From NCBI GenBank assembly GCA_028716365.1, contig JAQUPZ010000013.1:32665-96664 (forward strand): 64,000 bases of DNA. Direction: 5' to 3'. This stretch comes from Kiritimatiellia bacterium. Its GTDB lineage: Bacteria > Verrucomicrobiota > Kiritimatiellia > UBA8416 > YA12-FULL-48-11. Below the pieces are notes generated by a model. It made no database searches. It saw only the letters and a program-made list of their open reading frames with translations, and was not told the DNA's origin. The position numbers and the translations under genes were made by a program. Below, piece by piece: positions 19,042-27,753 of this stretch; the stretch's first letter is position 1, and each line of letters starts with the position of its first letter.

Positions 19042-21075
19042 CTATTTTAAAGTGAAGTTTTTTTCAGAACCATCCATGTAACGTATTTTGAACGTGGAAC
19101 CGGCATACTGAAGGTCCTTTACCGGGCAAGGGACAGATGTCGTGCTCGGGAACAATGCGTACCGCATGGTCGTTTTGCCCTGTGCCTGTTTGCGGTAAAT
19201 GGCCGTGGGTATCGGTCTGACACCACCGTAACCTGACGACGAATCCGGCAACCAGCCCTGAACAACGGGCTCTTTCTGTCCTTTTACGATACCCACGCCA
19301 TCTGCGCCAAACGCGAGTATTGTCAGGTTCGCGCCCTTGTCCTGTGTGGTTACTCGGAGACCATCCACCTTCACATCCGAAGCATCGAGATGGAACAGCA
19401 TCTCGTAGGTATGCGCCTTATCGTCCTTCGGTTCAAGTTCGTCAACGATGGCAAAGAGATCAGGCTTGATGAACAACACGTGCCGCGTGTGTTCGACAAT
19501 ACGCTCTGCCTTTGGCCCCCACCCTTCCTCGTAAACCGCCATCACGTGATCGAAAGTCGCGTTGCTTTCCCATACATGCGGCAACGGGTCTTTAACAACA
19601 AATGTTTCTCGCGGTGATTTACGACGGTTCTGATCAAAGCCATCTACCATCACCACGTTATGCGCCCGACTGCTCAGCACATAGCGTCGCCAGTCACTGG
19701 CATCGTATGTATAGACACCGCCTTCCACCAGCAACGACTTTCCGAATGCCGTCAGGGTCACACCCAGTTTGTCCTCATGCTGATGGCCGAACCCGAACGG
19801 ACCGCCTTCCATACAGAGCCAGACCGCATTGCGGTCCCAGCCACTGCGCATGAAGAATTGTCCGGCATAAGGGAACCGATACGAAATCTGTACAGGCGCC
19901 TTGCCCTGTTTACCGTCGGTGGCGACCCAGAGAAAGTCCTCGCGGTGCGGGAACAATTTTGCCCCCGTCTCCATCCAGCGCGTCACGGCACCTGCCCCGG
20001 AATCGTTCAGCGCCGGAGTCTTCCTCGTGGGCTGCATCGAGAACAGGAAATAGTCGAACATCTTTTCCATCTTCGTTACGTAATCTTTTGGCAGTTCGAA
20101 ACCTGTAAGCGGCACGAGATTCACCGGACCGAGAAAATTATGAACCGTCACGCCGTGGTAGCCGGGTGCAAGTTCGATCTGTGCCCCATCGGGATAAACC
20201 TGTATATCCATCTCGCGGTAAATTCGGTCAATTGCCGTGTCACGCCAGGTCTTAGCGTCCTTGAATTCAGGGAACAGCGCGCCGACATGGTACAGCCCGT
20301 TGGACTCCATCGCCAGCCAGTTGCCCTTCGTAAAGAACTGCATCAGGTAAATCGCGTGCTCAGCAAAGCTTTTCATCATCAGAATAAGCGCATCGTCATC
20401 AAACGACTTGGATGCGAGGAATAGATGGTAGACTTCCGGCCAGACGGAGCCCGCCCGGATACCAGCCTCGATTGTCCGCCAGCGGGAAAACGCCTTGTTA
20501 TCCGCCTTCTTTACCGGCACGGGACAATCGCGTGTCCAGCTCTTCAGTTGAGCCACAAATTCCATCGCGTATTTCTCATTACCAGTCGCATAAAAGGCCC
20601 GACCCAGATCGATCCACATCGGATGCCGGCTGAGTTGCCAAGTCCATTCATGGTTTACCGGCCATTTCGAATCAGGTTGCGTCGTTGGATTGAATTTCCA
20701 GTCGATCGTCTCGCCGAACTGCCAATCGATACCTATGCTTCTGAGCTGGTGCTTGAGCGCCTTCTCAGTACCCGTGATTCGCCGCTTCGGGTCACGTCCC
20801 ACGCTTTTCGGATCGAACGTCCATGAAGGTATCTTGCGATTACGCAGGTGTTCCGCGAACGCATGTTTTGCTGCAGGCCAATCCGACTTTGTAACAGCGG
20901 CCTTAACCGCCGTGAGGTCGGCACGGTCAAGATCCAGCATGGCAAAGAATTGAGCATCAGTGAGCCCGGGTCCGGTTTCTGCTGTCGGAATGGATTCGGC
21001 GGCATGAAGTATCGTACAAACACACAGACAGATCAGTTTACAAGAAATTGCTTTTTTGACGCGGGTAGAAATCAT
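19042..21075 (-). CDS. Secreted heparinase II/III-like polysaccharide lyase
   Basis: 677 aa. An N-terminal alpha toroid (about residues 90-380) is followed by a beta-sheet domain with FGHQHEDKLGV near residue 430 and SSRAHNVVMVDG. Both are typical of the heparinase II/III fold, which cleaves uronic-acid-containing chains by beta-elimination. The first 14 residues (MISTRVKKAISCKL) are encoded by an F1 repeat and form the n-region of the signal peptide, which ends near LHAAES. The ribosome site is weak (AAGG). It lies between GH2 and GH109-like genes on the same strand, probably in one degradation locus. Confidence 0.85.
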   Translation of the reverse strand: MISTRVKKAISCKLICLCVCTILHAAESIPTAETGPGLTDAQFFAMLDLDRADLTAVKAAVTKSDWPAAKHAFAEHLRNRKIPSWTFDPKSVGRDPKRRITGTEKALKHQLRSIGIDWQFGETIDWKFNPTTQPDSKWPVNHEWTWQLSRHPMWIDLGRAFYATGNEKYAMEFVAQLKSWTRDCPVPVKKADNKAFSRWRTIEAGIRAGSVWPEVYHLFLASKSFDDDALILMMKSFAEHAIYLMQFFTKGNWLAMESNGLYHVGALFPEFKDAKTWRDTAIDRIYREMDIQVYPDGAQIELAPGYHGVTVHNFLGPVNLVPLTGFELPKDYVTKMEKMFDYFLFSMQPTRKTPALNDSGAGAVTRWMETGAKLFPHREDFLWVATDGKQGKAPVQISYRFPYAGQFFMRSGWDRNAVWLCMEGGPFGFGHQHEDKLGVTLTAFGKSLLVEGGVYTYDASDWRRYVLSSRAHNVVMVDGFDQNRRKSPRETFVVKDPLPHVWESNATFDHVMAVYEEGWGPKAERIVEHTRHVLFIKPDLFAIVDELEPKDDKAHTYEMLFHLDASDVKVDGLRVTTQDKGANLTILAFGADGVGIVKGQKEPVVQGWLPDSSSGYGGVRPIPTAIYRKQAQGKTTMRYALFPSTTSVPCPVKDLQYAGSTFKIRYMDGSEKNFTLK

Positions 21076-21099
21076 AATTATTGTTGCCTTGTTTTGGCC
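21036..21099 (-). repeat. F1 leader repeat, copy 1 (hairpin absent)
   Basis: The CAAGAAATTGCTTTTTTGAC core, GGTAGAAA and a TTGCCTTGTTTTG tail are present, but the GC-rich hairpin found in other copies is missing exactly between GTAGAAA and CATAA. It overlaps the first 13 codons of the heparinase-like gene. Confidence 0.75.
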
Positions 21100-21105
21100 A
21101 TCTAT

Positions 21106-22476
21106 TCACATCGTTACAATACCGAGCGGTGGGACTGTTTCCCAACCGCCGCGCGTGAAGTCGGGAATCTCCACCATTGTGCCACCATGCAGAACTGAAC
21201 GTTCGCTGAGTTCCACGATCGAACTCCACGACGCGGTGTCATAAACATCGATGTCAAGCGGTAGACCGTTCTTCAAACAGTAGCAGAACCGCAAATCCAT
21301 CAGAAAGTCCACGCCACCGTGCCCTCCCATCTTTTTAGCGGCCTCGCCGTTCTTGTCCCAAAGCGGATGAACATACTTGTCCTTTAGCTCTTTCAATTTG
21401 TTCTCGTCCATCCAGTCATGTACGTCAGGTTCCAGCGCCACACGCAAGGGGTAATCGGCAAAAATGCCTTTCATTCCCGAAATCATGTTAATGCGACTGT
21501 AGGGCCGCGGGTTGGAGGTGGCGAACTGTACCATGATCGTCCTGCCATTGCGCGTCCGGATAATGGAGGTGTTGACGTCACCCATCTTGTAGGCATCCCT
21601 GGCCTGCGGGCTGTCCTTCCCGTATTTTTCGGCCACCACGCGATTACGCGTGAGTGAAGCGCTGCTCATCGAAGTCAACGCTTCCATCCGGTCACCGCGG
21701 TTAATGCCCATATATTGACAGACCGGACCGAGTCCATGTGTAGGATAGGCATTCCCTGTGTGCTGCTTGTACCATCTTTGACGCCACTGTCCTCCTTTTT
21801 CGTCGGTGAGGTCCTCCTCCAGATATGATTTCCCGGTGTAATGAATGTAGCCGGCCTCGCCATGGACGAGATCGCCCAAAACTCCCTTGCGGCAGAGGTT
21901 GAGCGCGAGCATTTCATTAAAACCGTAACAGCAGTTCTCCAGAATCATACAGTGACGGCGTGTGGCTTCAGCCGTATCCACCAGGCGCCAGCAATCTTCG
22001 ATCGTCAGGGCCGCTGGTACTTCCACAGCCGCATGTTTGCCGCATTGCATTGCGTACAATGCCATGGGCACATGCCAAAGAAACGGTGTGATAACATAAA
22101 CCACATCGATATCCTTTAACTCACAAAGTTTATGCCAAATCTCTTCCGATCCAGTATAGGCGGCAGGCATAGGCCTGCCTTTCTCAACCAGAATCTTAGA
22201 TTCGCGGACTACACGTTCCTCGCGTATATCGCACAAAGCCTTGATATCTACATCAGGGATTGCCGCCAAACGTCGCACAAAACTCGTGCCGCGCGCTCCT
22301 ATCCCGATAATTCCTACGCGGATTCGATCCAGCGGTTCTGCCCGGAATCCAGCCATGCTGGCACCTCGCCTGGTCATAACACCCGATATCCCCTTACAAC
22401 CCGTTTGCGGAAGCAGTGCAGACATGCCCCCTATACACGCGACTGTTTTAAGGAAACTTCTCCGATTAGTCTTCAT
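21106..22476 (-). CDS. Tat-exported Gfo/Idh/MocA-type protein, GH109-like
   Basis: 456 aa. It starts at MKTNRRSFLK, a twin-arginine signal, with AAAGAGGA upstream; the longer open frame begins at a TTG. A Rossmann motif GIIGIGARGTSF is followed by GKHAAVEVPAALTIEDCW and CMILENCCYGFNEM. These closely match what I recall of GH109 alpha-N-acetylgalactosaminidases, which use bound NAD in an elimination-type glycoside cleavage. GH109-type activity is therefore more likely than a simple dehydrogenase. It sits upstream of the heparinase-like gene by 30 bases, probably in the same transcript. Confidence 0.85.
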   Translation of the reverse strand: MKTNRRSFLKTVACIGGMSALLPQTGCKGISGVMTRRGASMAGFRAEPLDRIRVGIIGIGARGTSFVRRLAAIPDVDIKALCDIREERVVRESKILVEKGRPMPAAYTGSEEIWHKLCELKDIDVVYVITPFLWHVPMALYAMQCGKHAAVEVPAALTIEDCWRLVDTAEATRRHCMILENCCYGFNEMLALNLCRKGVLGDLVHGEAGYIHYTGKSYLEEDLTDEKGGQWRQRWYKQHTGNAYPTHGLGPVCQYMGINRGDRMEALTSMSSASLTRNRVVAEKYGKDSPQARDAYKMGDVNTSIIRTRNGRTIMVQFATSNPRPYSRINMISGMKGIFADYPLRVALEPDVHDWMDENKLKELKDKYVHPLWDKNGEAAKKMGGHGGVDFLMDLRFCYCLKNGLPLDIDVYDTASWSSIVELSERSVLHGGTMVEIPDFTRGGWETVPPLGIVTM

Positions 22477-22509
22477 GTGTATTCCTCTTTCCTCTGGAAA
22501 ACCTTTACT

Positions 22510-22539
22510 GCTGTCCAAAAAAATCGTTTTCCGGACAGC
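22510..22539 (-). terminator. Inverted repeat between pntB and the GH109-like gene
   Basis: GCTGTCC and GGACAGC are separated by 16 bases that include a T-run on the minus strand. It could end the pnt transcript; the loop is large. Confidence 0.3.
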
Positions 22540-22589
22540 CTTCTCATTATTGCATGATCAACGATGTTCTCATCCAAAACCGACGTACG

Positions 22590-23990
22590 TCAGGCCAACC
22601 CCTGAGAAAGTTTGCCCAGTGTCATTCGTGCATCGCCGAGAAGAAGAATGGTCTTGGGATCTGCATAGAGCGGGTTTTCCACACCCGAGTATCCCGGTCG
22701 TCGATCCAGATTGCACACCACGATATGCTTCGCCTCGTGCGCCTTCAGAATCGGCATTCCTGAGATTGGAGTGCCTTCGACATTGATCGCGGCGGGATTC
22801 ACCACGTCGCATGCGCCCACAATCAACACGAGATCGGTCCCGGCAAACTCAGGATTAATCTGTTCCATTTCACACAGTTTGTCGTATTCAACCTCTGCCT
22901 CAGCGAGCAATACGTTCATGTGACCCGGCATCCGGCCCGCAACAGGATGAATGGCATATTTTACCTCTTTATTCATTCCCTCCAATTTCTTTGCCAGTCC
23001 CACAAGTTCAAGCTGGGCCTGCGCCAGCGCCATGCCATAGCCCGGGATGATAATCACACGGTTGGCGTTCTTTGCCACTTCGATTGCCCGAGCAAGAAGA
23101 TCCTGCCCGCTCGATTCCTGAACCGCCACGGAAGGAGGACGTGCCTGGGTCGTCACTGCCATACCAGCGGCCGTTTTCGGTCGGATACCGACAAACACTT
23201 TCCATAGATTCCTGTTCATGGCCTTGCACATGACGTGTGTTAAAATGGAACCGGACGCAGCTACCGTCGCACCGCAGGCGATGAGCAGTCGATTTTGGAT
23301 AATAATGCCGCAAAATGCCGCGGCCACTCCGGCCGTCGCGTTCAGGAATGAAATCAACACGGGCATATCGGCCCCCCCAATGCGAATCGAGAACACCACG
23401 CCAAGCCATATGGAAAACAGGATCAGGATGATGAGGGCATACAGGACCGCTGTGCCGGAAACATGTCCCGCAAAAACTCCCAATGTCACAATGACGACAA
23501 CGGTTCCTGACAAGATCAGGTTATGTCTTGGAAAGACCGTCGGCGTTTGCTTCAGGCGATTAGCCAACTTCCCGCCGGCGACCATGCTACCGCTGAAAGT
23601 CGCCGCACCAATGATAAGGCCGACAATACCCGAGACTTCACTTGTCACTGAAAGATGTGTCGCATCCTTTATCAGCTCAACAAACGAAACAAGAAAGGCC
23701 GCTACGCCTCCAGCCCCGTGCTGGAAAGCAACCATCGCGGGAATTTGAACCATGTTTACCCGCATCGCCACAAACCAGCCAACCATCGACCCTACAAGGA
23801 AGACAATGAGAACCAAGGCGGGTGTCAGGATCGGATCGCGATATAACACGACCGTCAATGCGCACAACAGGGCAAATGCGGCGGTCAGGTTACCCCACCG
23901 GGCACTTTCAGGCCTTCGAAACATCCGTATTCCCAGAAAGATAATCAGGATGATGGCCAAATCGATCAGGAGATTCCACGCACTGTCCAC
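22590..23990 (-). CDS. pntB: NAD(P) transhydrogenase subunit beta
   Basis: 466 aa, the normal length. About nine membrane helices (residues 5-265) come first, with GSMVGWFVAMRVNMVQIPAMVAFQHGAGG. The NADP-binding dIII domain follows (about 290-466), with VIIIPGYGMALAQAQ and GADPKTI-like YADPKTILLLGDA. With the alpha parts it couples proton flow to hydride transfer from NADH to NADP+ in the inner membrane. The start is GTG, with AAGGAAC upstream. Last gene of a three-gene operon with 48-51-base gaps. Confidence 0.96.
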   Translation of the reverse strand: MDSAWNLLIDLAIILIIFLGIRMFRRPESARWGNLTAAFALLCALTVVLYRDPILTPALVLIVFLVGSMVGWFVAMRVNMVQIPAMVAFQHGAGGVAAFLVSFVELIKDATHLSVTSEVSGIVGLIIGAATFSGSMVAGGKLANRLKQTPTVFPRHNLILSGTVVVIVTLGVFAGHVSGTAVLYALIILILFSIWLGVVFSIRIGGADMPVLISFLNATAGVAAAFCGIIIQNRLLIACGATVAASGSILTHVMCKAMNRNLWKVFVGIRPKTAAGMAVTTQARPPSVAVQESSGQDLLARAIEVAKNANRVIIIPGYGMALAQAQLELVGLAKKLEGMNKEVKYAIHPVAGRMPGHMNVLLAEAEVEYDKLCEMEQINPEFAGTDLVLIVGACDVVNPAAINVEGTPISGMPILKAHEAKHIVVCNLDRRPGYSGVENPLYADPKTILLLGDARMTLGKLSQGLA

Positions 23991-24038
23991 GGTATTTCAG
24001 TTCCTTTCTTTGGCACTCAAAACCCCTTGCGCAACCTG

Positions 24039-24359
24039 TTATTCCTTCAAGCGGTGTTCTTCCTGACCGCTATCGACACCACTGCTCTTCTTGAACATCT
24101 TTGTGATGCGATCGGTGATGACGAACCCGCCTACCACATTGAATGCCGCCATGGCGATCGCTATGCCGCCCAGAACCTTCTGCGGAATATCCAGCTCAAC
24201 GGAGAACAACAGCAGAGCACCGATGATGGTAACCGCGGAAATTGCATTGGTCATGGACATCAGTGGTGTGTGCAACATCTGGGGTACTTTGGAAATGAGT
24301 ATGTATCCTAGCACAAAGGACACTGTGAAGACCGAAATCATCAACAATAGGTCTGTCAC
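24039..24359 (-). CDS. pntA2: NAD(P) transhydrogenase alpha subunit, membrane part (alpha-2)
   Basis: 106 aa, with three membrane helices (FTVSFVLGYILISKVP, ISAVTIIGALLLF, ALGGIAIA-like segment). This corresponds to the C-terminal membrane part of E. coli PntA, which in Rhodospirillum rubrum-type systems is a separate protein. The GTG start has GGAGAGA upstream. It lies between pntA1 and pntB, as expected. Confidence 0.94.
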   Translation of the reverse strand: MTDLLLMISVFTVSFVLGYILISKVPQMLHTPLMSMTNAISAVTIIGALLLFSVELDIPQKVLGGIAIAMAAFNVVGGFVITDRITKMFKKSSGVDSGQEEHRLKE

Positions 24360-24410
24360 CGCTGGTATCTCTCCTTGTCTTCAAACATTCGGGCGTTCAA
24401 CGGCGGCTGC

Positions 24411-25571
24411 TCACGCTCCACTCATAGCCTTCAGCGCGCCTTTATGAACAATCTTACCCTGATATGTAACGAGTGAGTTTTGTACGATGTCGTCTTCCAT
24501 GTCCGGTTTACCCATCCCCTTCTTGAACAGGTTCTCAACGTAGCAAAACATGTTGTTCGCATAGAGCCAACTGGCGTGAACAGGCATCGAACCGGGAATG
24601 TTCAGCCGTCCACAGATGAACACACCATTCTTGACGATCTCAGAACCGGGCTCCGTGAGTGCGCAGTTACCACCCTGATCGACCGAGACGTCCACAATGA
24701 CCGAACCGGGTTTTATACCACCGAACATCGCCTCCGTGATCAAAACCGGCGCCACCTCGCTGGGCACCAGGGCGCTTAGAATGATAATGTCAGCCTCTTC
24801 CAGGAGCGGTCGCAGGGCCGTCCTCTCCTTTTCCAGCCATTCGGCGGGCAGTGACTTCGCGTAACCGCCTTCTCCACGTGCCACGTTGTCCGGAACCACG
24901 AAACCGCCGATCTTGGCTCCCAGGCTGCCGGCTCCCTGGCGGGCGTCTTCACGGATATCCACTGCCTTAATCACGCCGCCGAGTCGCTTCGCGGTGGCGA
25001 TCGCCTGCAAACCGACAACGCCAATCCCTATAACCAGGAAATTGGCCGGCTTAATAGTCCCAATGGTGGTGGTCATCATGGGAACAATCTTCGGAAATTG
25101 GCCGGCGGCGATGATAACAGACTTGTAGCCGGTCACCGTACTCATTGATGTCAACGCATCCATCTTCTGTGCCCGTGATGTACGCGGAATGCCGTCCATC
25201 GTAAACGACGTGATGTTCCGGTCGCGCAGCATCCGGATCATCGGATGATTTGGAGGCGCGGCTGGATGGAGAAACGTGATCAGGCTCAAACCTTCCCGCA
25301 TCATCTCCACTTCATGTTTACCGGTTCTGGTATTGAGACAGGGCTGTTTTACCTTCAGAACAAGGTCCGACCGCAAGAACAATTCCTGCACATCCTGGAT
25401 GATCTTGGCGCCCGCTTCTTCGTATTCCCGGTCCGACCGCAGCGCGCCCTCGCCCGCCGCTGATTCAACCCAGACATCGAACCCGGCCTTCACGTATTTC
25501 GCAACCGTCTCAGGCAGTGCTGCAACCCGCTTTTCGTTTTCGAGAATTTCCTTTGGAACTCCGATAATCAC
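24411..25571 (-). CDS. pntA1: NAD(P) transhydrogenase alpha subunit, NAD-binding part (alpha-1)
   Basis: 386 aa, soluble, homologous to alanine dehydrogenase. It begins IIGVPKE, a family hallmark, and has VIGIGVVGLQAIATAKRLG as the NAD-binding loop plus VDVSVDQGGN. The dI domain binds NAD(H) and docks on PntB. The start is GTG with an excellent AAGGAGG seven bases before it. An F2 promoter-like element lies about 175 bp upstream. Alanine dehydrogenase is excluded by the adjacent alpha-2 and beta genes. Confidence 0.95.
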   Translation of the reverse strand: MIIGVPKEILENEKRVAALPETVAKYVKAGFDVWVESAAGEGALRSDREYEEAGAKIIQDVQELFLRSDLVLKVKQPCLNTRTGKHEVEMMREGLSLITFLHPAAPPNHPMIRMLRDRNITSFTMDGIPRTSRAQKMDALTSMSTVTGYKSVIIAAGQFPKIVPMMTTTIGTIKPANFLVIGIGVVGLQAIATAKRLGGVIKAVDIREDARQGAGSLGAKIGGFVVPDNVARGEGGYAKSLPAEWLEKERTALRPLLEEADIIILSALVPSEVAPVLITEAMFGGIKPGSVIVDVSVDQGGNCALTEPGSEIVKNGVFICGRLNIPGSMPVHASWLYANNMFCYVENLFKKGMGKPDMEDDIVQNSLVTYQGKIVHKGALKAMSGA

Positions 25572-25744
25572 AATGAGACCTCCTTTTCATTATCCAGCCG
25601 AATCCTATAAACTGCGGCATCACTCGCCGTCCGCCAAGGAGGTAAATCGTTACGTTTTCCCAATCCTCCTCTGACAGTTGCGGAGGGTCGCGCGCATGAC
25701 CAGGATCTGAGGCGAATCCAGAAGATTGCCTATCTTGTTGGAGA

Positions 25745-25789
25745 ACTCTATATCAGAGACTCTTCAGGTGTCAATGGTTAACCGGTTAA
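25745..25789 (-). promoter_or_regulatory. F2 promoter-like element, copy A (pnt operon)
   Basis: On the minus strand, TTGACA (25769-25774), 18 bases, then TAGAGT (25745-25750). A perfect 12-bp palindrome TTAACCGGTTAA (25778-25789) lies just upstream of the -35. The spacing is the same in copies B, C and D. Apart from this element and a weak inverted repeat, the 25572-25816 gap shows nothing. Confidence 0.6.
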
Positions 25790-25816
25790 TCCGATTGAAC
25801 TCACTTTCAGTAAACG

Positions 25817-26467
25817 TCAAAATGGTTTCTGAAACCGGAGGAAGACCTGATACTTTAGATAGTGGAACTCTCCATCCAGACGCAAGCCGGCATCTGTACA
25901 AATTCTGACCAAATCATCACGGGGAATGAGTTTCTCGTAGGGATCAAATTTTACGTCCTTACTCTTCCTGTAATCAATCAGGTAAAGGAATCCTCCCGAT
26001 TTGAGAGCCCGGACAGTATTTTTAACCAGTGGCAAACGCTGTGCTTTTGGGACCTCGTGCAGGAGATCACAAACAAACAGCGCATCTACACAGCTTGGCT
26101 GAAGCTTGGTGTCAGTCGGCTCTGAGACGATGACCACCACGTTAATCAGGTGCTCTTGCTCGGCCTTCTTCTTAAGTACGTCGAGCGAGTGTGCATTGAT
26201 ATCAACCATATAAACGAGTCCCTGTTCGCCAACAGACCTGGCTAATCGCAAAGCAAAATATCCTTCACCACAGCCAATGTCGGCCACCCTGGTTCCATGC
26301 TTTAAACCAAGGTCACTTATAACCCTGTCAGGCTGTTGCCAGTCATTTCTATCCTCAGCAAAGGAAAATGCAGAACTCAGGATCAGACAAGCAAGAACAC
26401 TATGTACAAGCGGTATCATAACCATGACTGGAGAAACCAAAGAAATATTATTCATTTCTGTTTTCAT
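25817..26467 (-). CDS. Apparently exported class I SAM-dependent methyltransferase
   Basis: 216 aa. A Rossmann methyltransferase core has motif I VADIGCGEGYFALRLA, an acidic VDIN after strand 2, and DALFVCDLLHEV at motif IV. Before it stands a 36-residue hydrophobic stretch ending SSAFSFAEDRN that looks like a signal peptide or signal anchor. SAM is not expected outside the cytoplasm, so either the domain faces inward from an anchor or the activity is lost. The ATG overlaps the stop of the TolB-like gene (ATGA), so the two are coupled. An internal ATG at 26455 is also possible. Confidence 0.8.
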   Translation of the reverse strand: MKTEMNNISLVSPVMVMIPLVHSVLACLILSSAFSFAEDRNDWQQPDRVISDLGLKHGTRVADIGCGEGYFALRLARSVGEQGLVYMVDINAHSLDVLKKKAEQEHLINVVVIVSEPTDTKLQPSCVDALFVCDLLHEVPKAQRLPLVKNTVRALKSGGFLYLIDYRKSKDVKFDPYEKLIPRDDLVRICTDAGLRLDGEFHYLKYQVFLRFQKPF

Positions 26468-27534
26468 TTACCTGCCGCCTGCCGGATATATACCCAATCA
26501 GGTTCTTTGCATGAGGCACCGTCTACTGTAATGACAACCCAGCGATTTGACCGCGTGGTGTCGGCCACGCAGATGTTCCAGCCTGGCGCCTCGGCACCGG
26601 TAAGCCCCGGTGCATTTTTCATTTTACCTTGAAGCTTATCGCCATAACTGAATGCGATATAGCGACCATCCGGAGACCAGTCGGCGTATATTGCCCTCAT
26701 TGGGTCTTTGTTTTGTACAAGGTTGTAAATACCTGAAGCCTTTGGAATCGGCAGAGAGAAATCAAGATCGGCCACACCAGTAGCATAATTACCGTTTCCC
26801 CATGTAACCTTTTTACCGTCAGGGTTCAGATCAGGGCGGCAACCGTCAAGACCAAGGTGAAACACATTGGTTCCATTAGCTTCAAGTGCAATGATGCCAT
26901 GTGTAAACCCCATTCCTCCGTGCACCGTGGCCACAAACCAATTGCCGTCCGGCGACCAGTTAAGGCAGTAAAGATGATTGATTGCAGAATTTGGATGTGC
27001 ATGTGTCTGGCCGGTCTTCAGATCGAATACTACGATGCCTTTTGTGGCGTAATCAGTGAGTGTAAATCTCTTGAATTCTCCGGGCAGGTAGGCAATGGAT
27101 TTACCATCTGCACTCCATGCCGGATCGCGCGCGTTGTCAGCAATTTTCCGGCGTTCACTTCCGTCGATATTCATCAGGTAAAGGTTGCGTGATTTCGTCA
27201 CTCCTGTTAATTCGTCCACCTCAAAGCAAATCCGGGTGCCATCAGGGGATACCTTAGGATACAGTTCGTCCACTTCGGGGGTACGGGTCAGGTTTACGGG
27301 ATTTGATCCGTCCGCATTCACCAGGTAAAACTCCCAATTGCCATCGCGGCGGGTTTCGTAGACAAGCTTGTGCGGATATACCTTTAATTCCTGAAGCAAT
27401 GCCGGAGTTGCTTCCTTTGGCTGGACAGAATTGATCGAAGATTCTCCAGCCGAAATATTTTGATTTCCAAATAACGTACAAAACAAGAACACTGCCACCA
27501 CTATCGCCAATAAATATTTCTTGCTATTCATCAT
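26464..27534 (-). CDS. TolB-like beta-propeller (PD40/WD40-like repeats)
   Basis: 356 aa with a signal peptide (YLLAIVVAVFLFCTLFG). Repeats of the type NLTRTPEVDELYPKVSPDGTRI, RDPAWSADGKSIAY, LNWSPDGNWFVA and YADWSPDGRYIAFSYG are PD40 blades forming a six-bladed propeller as in TolB and DPP-IV N-domains. No peptidase domain follows. It probably acts as a periplasmic binding or scaffold protein. Upstream lie an F3 promoter-like repeat and a short F1 copy. Two adjacent ATGs begin the frame. Confidence 0.85.
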   Translation of the reverse strand: MMNSKKYLLAIVVAVFLFCTLFGNQNISAGESSINSVQPKEATPALLQELKVYPHKLVYETRRDGNWEFYLVNADGSNPVNLTRTPEVDELYPKVSPDGTRICFEVDELTGVTKSRNLYLMNIDGSERRKIADNARDPAWSADGKSIAYLPGEFKRFTLTDYATKGIVVFDLKTGQTHAHPNSAINHLYCLNWSPDGNWFVATVHGGMGFTHGIIALEANGTNVFHLGLDGCRPDLNPDGKKVTWGNGNYATGVADLDFSLPIPKASGIYNLVQNKDPMRAIYADWSPDGRYIAFSYGDKLQGKMKNAPGLTGAEAPGWNICVADTTRSNRWVVITVDGASCKEPDWVYIRQAAGK

Positions 27535-27555
27535 TATCTCATTAGTTCAGGTTTT

Positions 27556-27642
27556 TGATTATAAGAAATTGCATTTCAATGTGGGATGGAAACATAAGTT
27601 CGACCAGTCTTCAATTCGGATCTGGAACTAATTTCAAAATTA
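27556..27642 (-). repeat. F1 core plus F3 promoter-like repeat, copy b
   Basis: ATTATAAGAAATTG (F1 core, from about 27556) is followed on the plus strand by the F3 block. On the minus strand F3 reads TTGAAG (27609-27614), 17 bases, TTCCAT (27586-27591), and continues into CTAATTTCAAAATT exactly as at 3815-3870. The hairpin and GGTAGAAA parts of F1 are missing. The remaining 27643-27753 bases show no gene. Confidence 0.6.
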
Positions 27643-27753
27643 AAGGTTTTGGCCGACAGGAAACTGCCTTGCTAAAAATCAGGCCAGAAAGAAGGGCAAA
27701 CCCTGGAGAACCGTGTATTCCTTTTATTCCCGCTGTAACAGGAAAAATGGATT

